A stretch of DNA of 6,246 nucleotides from Methylococcales bacterium (GCA_023134955.1 JAGLUC010000223.1:1-6246), one strand, 5' to 3'. Shown: positions 1 through 6,213, counted from the first letter of the stretch. Numbers and translations are program-made. The notes: generated by a model not told the origin, from the letters alone.

Positions 1-266
1 GCTTTTGTTGTGCTAACTTCAGGCTCTACTTTTGCTTCAGTGACCTTTTTTGCAGCTACGGCAACATCTTGATTATCTGTGTCTGGTTGATCAACAGTTG
101 CTTCAGCAAATAATTGTTTTCTAAAAACAACTAAAAGAACAACAAGAGCTATTAGGGGCCAGCCAGCAAATGATGAGCTAGAGCTGGTTTTTTCTACGGC
201 CATGACCATTTCGGAATTAACAGACATGATTGTTAAACTTAATGGAATGATGATACTTTTTTTCAT
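1..266 (-). CDS. Exported or membrane-anchored protein of unknown function, C-terminus beyond the window
   Basis: This is a partial gene: 88 complete codons are visible before the frame runs off the left edge, with no stop. The N-terminus looks like a signal peptide: MKKS, a hydrophobic stretch (residues 5-16), and a possible cleavage site VMA|VE after residue 23. A serine run (28-32) leads into a second hydrophobic segment (about 33-48, rich in L and V), followed by RKQ. After that comes a low-complexity A/K/E/V/D linker (about 55-88), of the kind that joins a membrane anchor to a folded domain. I do not recognise the family; an anchored c-type cytochrome or a TonB-like linker protein would fit the layout, but no heme motif or domain is visible. 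A strong Shine-Dalgarno (GGGGGAG, 283-277) lies 10 nt from the ATG at 266 and 4 nt from an in-frame ATG at 272. I chose 266 for spacing and its typical MKK start. It has its own probable promoter, so it may not belong to the upstream operon. Confidence 0.7.
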   Translation of the reverse strand, partial: MKKSIIIPLSLTIMSVNSEMVMAVEKTSSSSSFAGWPLIALVVLLVVFRKQLFAEATVDQPDTDNQDVAVAAKKVTEAKVEPEVSTTK

Positions 267-276
267 GAGCATTGCG

Positions 277-283
277 CTCCCCC
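277..283 (-). promoter_or_regulatory. Ribosome binding site of the truncated left-edge gene
   Basis: On the minus strand this reads GGGGGAG, the clearest Shine-Dalgarno in the window. It decides between two in-frame ATG codons: 10 nt upstream of the one at 266 and 4 nt upstream of the one at 272. Either is possible, and the proteins differ by only two residues (ML). Confidence 0.6.
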
Positions 284-321
284 TTTTATTTTTTTAGTGT
301 ATTTAGGTTGCTTAATATATG

Positions 322-350
322 ATTATAGTAAAAATAACACGTTATACGTA
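322..350 (-). promoter_or_regulatory. Probable sigma70-type promoter for the left-edge gene
   Basis: A perfect -10 TATAAT lies at 327-322 on the minus strand, in a very A+T-rich gap of 110 bp between ubiC and the next gene. The -35 region is weak: TACGTA at 350-345 with 17 bp spacing, or TTACGT with 18 bp. Transcription from here would give a leader of roughly 45-50 nt ending in the strong Shine-Dalgarno. A small palindrome (ATAAC-AC-GTTAT, 334-345) sits between the two boxes. Apart from these elements and the Shine-Dalgarno I see nothing else in 273-382, and no hairpin terminator for ubiC. Confidence 0.45.
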
Positions 351-382
351 ATTATTAAATGGTTTTTTTGTGATTAATGCAT

Positions 383-958
383 TTATTGAGACCTGGTAGA
401 TAATTTTAGTGCATCTGGCATGAAAAACTCACTAACCAGCATCTTTTTTTTCTGTATGGCATAAACAGACCGTCTGCCCCAAACATATGGTTCAATATCT
501 ATTTTTTCAGTCAATGCTGGTGACCACGTATTATATTGAACACAACTAATATTAAGCTCTAATCGTTCTAGTTTTGGATAAGAAAAAATGACTTCACCTA
601 AAGGTCGTGTTCCTAGATGAGACAGGTTTCGCTTTGCGACTTTTATGGTCTGTTCCGGGAGAATGGTTCTAGCAAGAATTAAAGGTTTGCCGTCAGCATG
701 TAATAATACTTCACGGACTAAATTGTATTGTTGCTGGGGTAAGTTTAATAAGTTACATTCACTTAGAAAAGCGGGTTTCCAGCGATGAAACAGAATTTCA
801 ACCGTTACTGAATGACCATAATGTTGACGTAAACGACGGGTCAATGAGTTTTTTTCATAAACCCATGAAGCTACATTAGCAGGCATCGTTTGTTTAATGC
901 CTCGGCGTTGTTTTTTCCAGTGAGGGTCTTGAGACAATAAAAAACTGTTTTTATGCAC
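383..958 (-). CDS. ubiC: Chorismate lyase (chorismate-pyruvate lyase), first step of ubiquinone synthesis
   Basis: UbiC is a soluble enzyme that splits chorismate into 4-hydroxybenzoate and pyruvate, supplying the ring of ubiquinone. The 191-residue product matches the E. coli protein along its length: SLTRRL (38-43), VREVLLHADGKP (81-92), ARTILP (96-101), TRPLGEVIF (117-125), WGRRS (160-164) and LVSEFFMP (174-181). R82, L120 and E177 align with E. coli R76, L114 and E155, which line the active site. It is longer than E. coli UbiC (165 aa), mainly from about 16 extra residues between PLG (119-121) and W160. The start is GTG at 958, 6 nt after the recG stop; a possible AGAGG lies 11 nt upstream, inside the end of recG. 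An in-frame TTG (codon 8) is an alternative; the ATG at codon 25 would remove the N-terminal DPHW segment. The close spacing implies cotranscription with recG. The next gene does not look like UbiA, which follows ubiC in E. coli and Pseudomonas. Confidence 0.93.
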   Translation of the reverse strand: MHKNSFLLSQDPHWKKQRRGIKQTMPANVASWVYEKNSLTRRLRQHYGHSVTVEILFHRWKPAFLSECNLLNLPQQQYNLVREVLLHADGKPLILARTILPEQTIKVAKRNLSHLGTRPLGEVIFSYPKLERLELNISCVQYNTWSPALTEKIDIEPYVWGRRSVYAIQKKKMLVSEFFMPDALKLSTRSQ

Positions 959-964
959 GGGCGG

Positions 965-3052
965 CTATACCTCTGAATAAAGTGTTGATTGACCTAGCCA
1001 GCGGTCAATGATAGGTTGAATAGCTTGTGGGTATTGCGAACAAATAATATTTGCAGCTTCTTGTACATCATCCAATAATTCCAGATCCCGGTTTAGGTCT
1101 GCGATTTTTAATTGCATTTGTCCTGTTTGTCTTGTTCCCATAACATCACCTGGACCTCGTAATTCCAGATCTTTTTCTGCAATAACAAAGCCATCATTAG
1201 TTTCTCGTAAAACCCCTAATCTATGTCTTCCCGTTTCTGATAGGGGAGATTGGTACATCAGCAGACAGTAGCTTTCTTGATCTCCTCGACCTACTCTGCC
1301 TCGTAATTGATGTAATTGTGACAAGCCTAGGCGCTCAGCATTTTCAACAATCATTAAACTGGCATTAGGCACATCTACTCCCACTTCTATCACGGTTGTT
1401 GCAACTAGCAAGTCATAATCATGATTTTTAAAACCGAACATAATGGCTTCTTTTTCAGCTGATTTCATTCGTCCATGAATTAAGGCAATTTTAACATCAG
1501 GTAATATTTGGGTTAAATACTCAGTTGTTTTTTCTGCTGCTTCACATTGCAGTACATCGGATTCTTCAATTAAGGTACAGACCCAATATGTCTGATGCTT
1601 ATTGACCGTCCATTGATTAATTTTTGCAATGACTTGTTCACGTCGTTCAGAAGGAATAACGCGAGTGGTGACGGGTCTTCTGCCAGGAGGCAACTCATCA
1701 ATAATAGATATATCCAGATCAGAATATTGCAACATGGCTAATGTTCTGGGAATTGGGGTTGCTGTCATCACTAATTGGTGTGGACGAGTATTTTTATGCT
1801 GTCCTTTTTCGCGTAAAGCAAGGCGTTGATGTACCCCAAAGCGGTGTTGTTCATCAATAATAATTAAGCCTAATTTATTAAATATAACACTATCCTGAAA
1901 TAAAGCATGAGTACCTATAATAATACTTGCAGTCCCATCTTCTATATCAATTAATGCTTGCTGCCTGGCTTTGCCTTTTAGTTGCCCAGTCAGGTAAACA
2001 ATATGGCTATCGAAGTCTTTAAACCACTGCTTAAAATTGCCTAAATGTTGCTCGGCTAATAACTCGGTGGGTGCCATAATGGCAACTTGATACTGACTGG
2101 ATATAGCCAGTAGACAGGCATAAGCAGCAACAATGGTTTTACCTGAACCAACGTCACCTTGTATCAGTCTTAACATAGGATGGCTTGAGCTAAGGTCGCT
2201 GACAATTTCATCAATCACACGCTGTTGCGCACGAGTTAATTGAAAAGGTAAGGCGTTTAAAAAAGACTGGGATAATAATTTATCGATATTAAAAACAGCA
2301 GCTTGCCACTTTTTTATAGCCTTTTTGTTTTTAAGAAGGGAGAGATGATGAGCTAATAACTCCTCAAATGCCAGTCGTTTTAAGGCAGGACTATTGCCCT
2401 GTTGTAATTGTTGTGTGCTTAGTTGTTGTTCAGGTTGGTGTAAAGATAATAAGGCTTGATTTAAAGAAGGGTACTGTTTGTTTTCTAAAACAGATTGAGG
2501 CAGATAATCACAAATAGTTTGCTGGTCTTTTAAACATAAAGATATTGCTTGATTAACTGCTTTTCTAACAGTTGCCTGTCGTAAGCCATCAGTCAGTGGG
2601 TAAATAGGAGTTAAGCACGGTTCAGTTATATTATCAGTGGATGAAATAACTTTATATTCGGGGTGTACAATTTCTAGTCCTTGATAACCCTGCCTAACTT
2701 CTCCAAAACAACTAATTAAAGTGCCAGGGCTAAGAATAGCTTGTTGTTTTGCGCTAAAGTGGAAAAATTTTAATGACAGGAAGCCTGTTTGATCACTGAT
2801 TCGACAAATCAAGCTACGCCTTCCTTTCATTAATACATCTGTAAATTCAACAGTCCCACAACTAAGAACTGACATACCAGGAAGTAATGTATTGATGGGA
2901 TATATTTTAGTACGATCCTGATAACGGAGTGGTAAGTGAAATAGTAAATCTTGTACGGTATGAACCCCCAATTTTTCTAATCGAATAACCGATTGTGAGC
3001 CAATACCTGATAATGAAGCAACTGACTGAGCCAGAGTTTCACTGGTTTTCAT
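965..3052 (-). CDS. recG: ATP-dependent DNA helicase RecG
   Basis: RecG is a monomeric superfamily 2 double-stranded DNA translocase that remodels stalled replication forks, D-loops and Holliday junctions. From the ATG at 3052 the protein has 695 residues, against 693 in E. coli. The N-terminal wedge domain includes LLFHLPLRYQDRT (36-48) and an OB-fold. The helicase core shows Walker A GDVGSGKT (299-306, lysine 305), APTELLAEQH (327-336), DEQH motif II (400-403), TATPIPRTL motif III (430-438), ATTVIEVGVDVPNAS (551-565) and QLRGRVGRG motif VI (582-590), followed by the C-terminal RecG segment GTRQTG (639-644). The frame stays open upstream to a TTG at 3088, with ATGs at 3067 and 3064, but those codons lie inside the palindromic element and would add 4-12 residues absent from E. 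coli RecG. From 3052 the distance to the first conserved motif (LSGIG) equals that in E. coli. No strong Shine-Dalgarno serves 3052 (only GAG, 7 nt away). The stop is TAG, 6 nt before ubiC. Confidence 0.96.
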   Translation of the reverse strand: MKTSETLAQSVASLSGIGSQSVIRLEKLGVHTVQDLLFHLPLRYQDRTKIYPINTLLPGMSVLSCGTVEFTDVLMKGRRSLICRISDQTGFLSLKFFHFSAKQQAILSPGTLISCFGEVRQGYQGLEIVHPEYKVISSTDNITEPCLTPIYPLTDGLRQATVRKAVNQAISLCLKDQQTICDYLPQSVLENKQYPSLNQALLSLHQPEQQLSTQQLQQGNSPALKRLAFEELLAHHLSLLKNKKAIKKWQAAVFNIDKLLSQSFLNALPFQLTRAQQRVIDEIVSDLSSSHPMLRLIQGDVGSGKTIVAAYACLLAISSQYQVAIMAPTELLAEQHLGNFKQWFKDFDSHIVYLTGQLKGKARQQALIDIEDGTASIIIGTHALFQDSVIFNKLGLIIIDEQHRFGVHQRLALREKGQHKNTRPHQLVMTATPIPRTLAMLQYSDLDISIIDELPPGRRPVTTRVIPSERREQVIAKINQWTVNKHQTYWVCTLIEESDVLQCEAAEKTTEYLTQILPDVKIALIHGRMKSAEKEAIMFGFKNHDYDLLVATTVIEVGVDVPNASLMIVENAERLGLSQLHQLRGRVGRGDQESYCLLMYQSPLSETGRHRLGVLRETNDGFVIAEKDLELRGPGDVMGTRQTGQMQLKIADLNRDLELLDDVQEAANIICSQYPQAIQPIIDRWLGQSTLYSEV

Positions 3053-3055
3053 TGC

Positions 3056-3083
3056 TATACTCATCATGCTTAAGAATACCTCA
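3056..3083 (+). repeat. Left terminal inverted repeat of the palindromic element
   Basis: This 28-bp arm is the exact reverse complement of 3237-3264. It carries the in-frame codons upstream of the likely recG start, including two ATGs read on the minus strand (3067-3065 and 3064-3062), so the inserted sequence offers alternative starts to recG. Confidence 0.93.
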
Positions 3084-3116
3084 TTCAAGTGCGTAGATTG
3101 TTGTGATGGGCTAGGC

Positions 3117-3154
3117 GTAAAGTAGCAGGAATAGTAATCTATTCAATACTTTAC
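3117..3154. repeat. Internal hairpin A of the palindromic element
   Basis: An 8-bp outer stem (GTAAAGTA 3117-3124 with TACTTTAC 3147-3154) encloses a 6-bp inner stem (GAATAG 3129-3134 with CTATTC 3139-3144) and a TAAT loop. Four unpaired bases on one side and two on the other form an internal loop. An alternative pairing joins GCAGGA (3125-3130) to TCCTGC (3166-3171). Confidence 0.65.
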
Positions 3155-3169
3155 TCGGCAACTGCTCCT

Positions 3170-3210
3170 GCGTTGCTCTACTACATGCCATCCATGGCAT
3201 TAAACAACGC
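3170..3210. repeat. Internal hairpin B of the palindromic element
   Basis: A 7-bp perfect stem (ATGCCAT 3185-3191 with ATGGCAT 3194-3200, two-base loop CC) lies inside a 6-bp pairing (GCGTTG 3170-3175 with CAACGC 3205-3210). The last two bases of the outer pairing compete with the long arm stem, so the two folds partly exclude each other. Confidence 0.6.
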
Positions 3211-3236
3211 TCATCGCAACAAGTTGTGTGCTTGGG

Positions 3237-3264
3237 TGAGGTATTCTTAAGCATGATGAGTATA
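3237..3264 (-). repeat. Right terminal inverted repeat of the palindromic element
   Basis: This 28-bp arm is the exact reverse complement of 3056-3083. It abuts the ridA stop codon (TAA at 3267-3265) without a gap, so ridA is left intact by one base. Confidence 0.93.
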
Positions 3265-3663
3265 TTAGCTAGAGTAGTATTCAGTCACAATCATAATGGC
3301 ATCCATTTCCACATCAACAGCTTTGGGTAGTGCTGAAACACCAATTGCTGCACGCGCTGGATAAGGCTGAGTAAAATAATTCGCCATGATTTCGTTAACA
3401 ATGGGAAAGTGAGAAAGATCTGTTAAAAAGACGTTGAGTTTTACAATGTCATCAAGATCACCATCAGCGGCTTCTGCAACGGCTTTAAGATTTTCAAAAA
3501 CACGCGTAATTTGTGCAGTAATATCACCTTCAACTATTTCCATAGTCCCAGGGTCTAAGGGGATTTGTCCTGAAAGATACACCGTGTCATTAATTTTAAC
3601 AGCTTGAGAGTATGTACCAATCGCTGCGGGGGCTTTATCGGTCTGGATTATTTTCTTATTCAT
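3265..3663 (-). CDS. ridA: RidA family 2-iminobutanoate/2-iminopropanoate deaminase
   Basis: RidA hydrolyses reactive enamine/imine intermediates released by PLP enzymes such as threonine dehydratase, turning 2-aminoacrylate into pyruvate and ammonia and so protecting PLP enzymes. It is a cytosolic homotrimer. The 132-residue product is close to the family length (E. coli 128). Visible features are APAAIGTYSQA (11-21) with Y18, VYLSGQIPLDP (28-38), and the C-terminal YjgF/RidA signature from P102 to M120, including R104 (substrate carboxylate contact, equivalent to E. coli R105) and E119 (equivalent to E120). All active-site residues I can check are present, so true deaminase activity is likely. 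The ATG at 3663 follows the spoT stop by 35 nt; no good Shine-Dalgarno is visible in that gap. ridA next to spoT is also seen in Pseudomonas. The stop codon touches the palindromic element, whose stem would form the 3' end structure of a ridA message. Confidence 0.94.
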   Translation of the reverse strand: MNKKIIQTDKAPAAIGTYSQAVKINDTVYLSGQIPLDPGTMEIVEGDITAQITRVFENLKAVAEAADGDLDDIVKLNVFLTDLSHFPIVNEIMANYFTQPYPARAAIGVSALPKAVDVEMDAIMIVTEYYSS

Positions 3664-3698
3664 TTTAATGCTTTAAATGGGATTGGTTAAGTTTTTGC

Positions 3699-5873
3699 TC
3701 AAGCTTTAATACGAGTAATTTTTAAAGTAATAGATAATTTTTTTAACTTGCGTATTATTTTGGCTAAATGAACCCTGTTTTTAACAGTCAGGGTGATTAA
3801 ATCAACAGATATTTTAACATCCTGATCAGCGATAGAGACACTTTCAATGTTAGAATCCATGCTGGAAATTGTTGAAGCAATGATAGCCAATGTACCACGT
3901 TGATTCAGTAACTCTATTTTGAGTTCAACTGAAAATTCCCCCGCCACATCATGGCTCCATTCAACATCAATCCAGTTAGTTTCTTTTTTTCTAACCTCAC
4001 TACTATTTCGGCATTCAAGGTGATGAATCACAATACCTTTTCCCGGGTTAAAAAATCCAATAATAGGATCACCAGGAATAGGGTGGCAACATTTAGCTAA
4101 AGTAATCACCATGCCTTCTGTGCCTTTTATGATTAAAGGGGCATGGTCAGTTGTAGTATCTTCTAATTTAATGGCCGCATGAATATCTTCTTGAGAAAGG
4201 CGTTTGGCAATGAGCATGGGCATTTTATCACCAAGCCCTATCTCTTCTAATAACTTATCCATAGAATCTATTTTTATCACATCTAACAACTGTAAGATGC
4301 GAGACTCTTCAATATCTTCTAAGTTAATATTTAGCGATTTTAATTCTTTTTCCAGTAAGCGGTGACCCAAGTCTATCGCTTCTTTTTGTTTGAAATTTTT
4401 TAAGTGATTTCTAATACTGCTTCGTGCTTTAGCGGTAATAACATGATTAAGCCATAAGGGGTTGGGTTTTGCCCAGGGAGCAGTAATCACTTCTACTGTC
4501 ATGCCACTTTCAAGCGAACTTTGCAGTGAAATTAGCTTATTATCAATTCTTGCTGAAACACAGGTATTTCCAATATCAGTATGAACCGCATAAGCAAAGT
4601 CAACAATGGTTGCACCTTTAGGAAGTTTAATAATATTACCCTGAGGGGTAAAAACAAAAACTTCCTGAGGAAATAGATCAACTTTGAGGTTATCTATAAA
4701 TTCAAGGGAATTACCCGCTGTTTTTTGAATTTCCAGTAATTCCCTAAGCCATTCATTGGCTCTAGCCTGAGCATTCCCACTATTAGGGTCATCTGATTTA
4801 TATAACCAGTGAGCCGCGATGCCTGATTCGGCTAAGCGATGCATCTCACGGGTTCTTATCTGGATTTCCATGGGCACACCATAAGGGCCAATCAAAACAG
4901 TATGCAAGGATTGATAGCCATTGGCTTTAGGGAGAGCAATATAGTCTTTAAATTTACCAGGAACAGGTTTGAATAGATTGTGGACACAACCTAAAATACG
5001 ATAGCAATCATCAACTTGGTCACAATAAATACGAAAAGCGTAAACATCAAAAACATTGGAAAAAGAGATTTTTTGGCGGTGCATTTTTTTATAAATACTT
5101 GCCAGGTTTTTTTCTCTACCCACTACATCAAATTTAAGACCTAATTGCTTAAGTCTGTTTTTAATAGAATTTTCAATTGTTGTGACGATTTCTCGTCGGT
5201 TACCCCGTGCTTTTTTTACAGCTTTATTAAGTACTCTGTAACGTTTCGGATGAGTAGCTTCTAGGCATAATGCCTCCAATTGATGGCGAATATTATTCAT
5301 GCTGAGACGGTTAGCTAAAGGAACGTAGATTTCCTGTGTCTCTTTGGCAATTCGACGTTTCTTTTTAGCGGGCATTGCCCCAAGGGTTTTCATATTATGA
5401 AGGCGGTCAGCAAGTTTTACGATAATAACTCGTAGATCCTTAGCCATAGCCAAAAGCATTTTTCTGACATTTTCAGCTTGAGCCTCGGCGCGAGACTTAT
5501 TATCAAGCTTGGTTAATTTGGTAACACCATCAACCAGTTCTGCCACTTCAACACTGAAGTTGCTGGCAATATCGTCTTTACTAATGTGGGTGTCTTCAAC
5601 AACATCATGAAGAATTGCAGCAATAATACCCTGAGCATCCATGTGCATTTCAGCAAGGGTGATTGCTACAGAGAGAGGGTGGCAAATATAAGTCTCGCCA
5701 CTTTTACGGAATTGTCCTTTATGAGCATCCGCACTATAGTGGTAAGCGCGGATAATATCATCTATTTGATTTTTGTCTAAATAGCCTTTAACAGAAGAAC
5801 ACAGTAGCTCTAAGAGTCCTTCTTCGGGTGAAGAGGGGTCTCCTGTTAAACTAGCGGTGGCTATTTCTAGCAT
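3699..5873 (-). CDS. spoT: Bifunctional (p)ppGpp synthetase/hydrolase SpoT
   Basis: SpoT makes and degrades the alarmone (p)ppGpp in response to carbon, iron or fatty-acid limitation. The 724-residue protein has the full long-RSH layout. The HD hydrolase domain (about 45-195) has H65, HDVVED (89-94), D156 and N160, with the spacing of the catalytic residues of streptococcal Rel. The synthetase domain (about 240-365) has R253, K263, D276, PKANGYQSLHT (315-325) and E336. Residues 307-310 read KFKD, the basic RXKD-type motif of bifunctional enzymes rather than the acidic ExDD of RelA. The TGS domain (about 402-463) is followed by a helical region, a Cys/His segment with CC at 595-596 and HHLEC at 617-621, and a C-terminal ACT domain (about 648-724). 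Both active sites look intact. It is 22 residues longer than E. coli SpoT (702), mostly at the N-terminus. The ATG at 5873 lies 6 nt after the rpoZ stop without a recognisable Shine-Dalgarno, so translational coupling to rpoZ is likely. Confidence 0.96.
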   Translation of the reverse strand: MLEIATASLTGDPSSPEEGLLELLCSSVKGYLDKNQIDDIIRAYHYSADAHKGQFRKSGETYICHPLSVAITLAEMHMDAQGIIAAILHDVVEDTHISKDDIASNFSVEVAELVDGVTKLTKLDNKSRAEAQAENVRKMLLAMAKDLRVIIVKLADRLHNMKTLGAMPAKKKRRIAKETQEIYVPLANRLSMNNIRHQLEALCLEATHPKRYRVLNKAVKKARGNRREIVTTIENSIKNRLKQLGLKFDVVGREKNLASIYKKMHRQKISFSNVFDVYAFRIYCDQVDDCYRILGCVHNLFKPVPGKFKDYIALPKANGYQSLHTVLIGPYGVPMEIQIRTREMHRLAESGIAAHWLYKSDDPNSGNAQARANEWLRELLEIQKTAGNSLEFIDNLKVDLFPQEVFVFTPQGNIIKLPKGATIVDFAYAVHTDIGNTCVSARIDNKLISLQSSLESGMTVEVITAPWAKPNPLWLNHVITAKARSSIRNHLKNFKQKEAIDLGHRLLEKELKSLNINLEDIEESRILQLLDVIKIDSMDKLLEEIGLGDKMPMLIAKRLSQEDIHAAIKLEDTTTDHAPLIIKGTEGMVITLAKCCHPIPGDPIIGFFNPGKGIVIHHLECRNSSEVRKKETNWIDVEWSHDVAGEFSVELKIELLNQRGTLAIIASTISSMDSNIESVSIADQDVKISVDLITLTVKNRVHLAKIIRKLKKLSITLKITRIKA

Positions 5874-5879
5874 AGCTAA

Positions 5880-6131
5880 TTAATTGACATCAAGGGTATT
5901 GGTTTGAATAGACTCACCTGCACCTGTATTGTGTAAAAGATCAATATTTTCTTCAGTGACATGACCTTCTGCTATTTCACGTAAGGCAACAACAGTCTCC
6001 TTGTCTTTTCCTCTAGGAATAAACTCTTCAGCCCCTTTTGCAAGTTGGCGTGCTCTTTTGCTGGCTAATAAAACCAGTTTAAAACGATTTTCAACATTTT
6101 CTAAACAATCTTCAACGGTAACTCGAGCCAT
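5880..6131 (-). CDS. rpoZ: DNA-directed RNA polymerase omega subunit
   Basis: Omega is the small RNA polymerase subunit that helps fold and assemble beta-prime; in E. coli it also forms part of one ppGpp-binding site on the enzyme. The 83-residue product matches the family: MARVTVEDCLENVENRF (1-17), LVLLASKRARQLAKGAE (19-35), and DKETVVALREIAEG (43-56). E. coli omega has 91 residues, and the difference lies in the poorly conserved C-terminus. The N-terminal MARVT, which contacts ppGpp in E. coli, is identical, so ppGpp control through omega is plausible. The ATG at 6131 has a weak AGG 8 nt upstream. It is the first gene of the operon seen here, 6 nt before spoT. gmk, which often precedes rpoZ, does not reach into the 115 bp visible upstream. 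Confidence 0.95.
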   Translation of the reverse strand: MARVTVEDCLENVENRFKLVLLASKRARQLAKGAEEFIPRGKDKETVVALREIAEGHVTEENIDLLHNTGAGESIQTNTLDVN

Positions 6132-6213
6132 TATAAAAACCTATTAAATTTAAATTGTTCTCGTTAACTATATATCCCTATAATTTAAGCGAGTATATAA
6201 AAGAGAACTGGCT

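Larger units (their letters stand above)
3056..3264. mobile_element. MITE-like palindromic insertion element between ridA and recG (209 bp, no transposase)
   Basis: The ends are perfect 28-bp inverted repeats (3056-3083 and 3237-3264, outermost bases TATACTCATCATGC). The arms continue inward to 3111 and 3209, giving 56 paired positions: 46 Watson-Crick, 9 G-T and 1 mismatch (A3097/G3223). The interior holds two more hairpins (3117-3154 and 3170-3210). No protein gene fits. The outer TATA on each side is itself a palindrome and could be a target duplication (TATA, or TA as made by IS630/mariner-type transposases) rather than part of the repeat. The element begins right after the last base of the ridA stop codon and ends 3 nt before the recG ATG, so any ridA-recG transcript must carry it. 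Terminal repeats, small size, lack of coding capacity and position suggest a non-autonomous mobile element. A fixed structured intergenic RNA element is the alternative. I cannot name its family; finding other copies in the genome would settle this. Confidence 0.75.

Noticed and set aside
351..382. Intrinsic terminator after ubiC
   Set aside because: The region is A+T-rich, but no GC-containing stem followed by a U tract on the minus strand could be found.
1629..1829. Open reading frame of 66 codons on the plus strand
   Set aside because: It lies antisense inside the strongly conserved helicase region of recG and its product resembles nothing I recognise; it is a shadow of recG.
3053..3088. 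TTG at 3088 as the recG start
   Set aside because: The added 12 residues are encoded by the palindromic element and have no counterpart in E. coli RecG; the ATG at 3052 gives 695 residues and matching N-terminal spacing. It cannot be excluded that upstream starts are also used.
3119..3146. Possible minus-strand promoter inside the element (TTGAAT, 16 bp, TACTTT)
   Set aside because: The -10 matches only three of six consensus positions and both boxes are part of the internal hairpin; too weak to annotate as a recG promoter without transcript data.
3056..3264. CRISPR array or tRNA-like gene in the ridA-recG gap
   Set aside because: There are no regularly spaced direct repeats, and the folded structure has inverted-repeat arms far longer than a tRNA acceptor stem with no T-loop motif.
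5586..5780. Open reading frame of 64 codons on the plus strand
   Set aside because: It is antisense to the HD domain region of spoT, where the coding evidence on the minus strand is strong; no independent support.
6157..6208. Inverted repeat GTTCTC/GAGAAC in the rpoZ leader
   Set aside because: Only 6 bp with a 40-nt A+T-rich loop and no extension; expected by chance.
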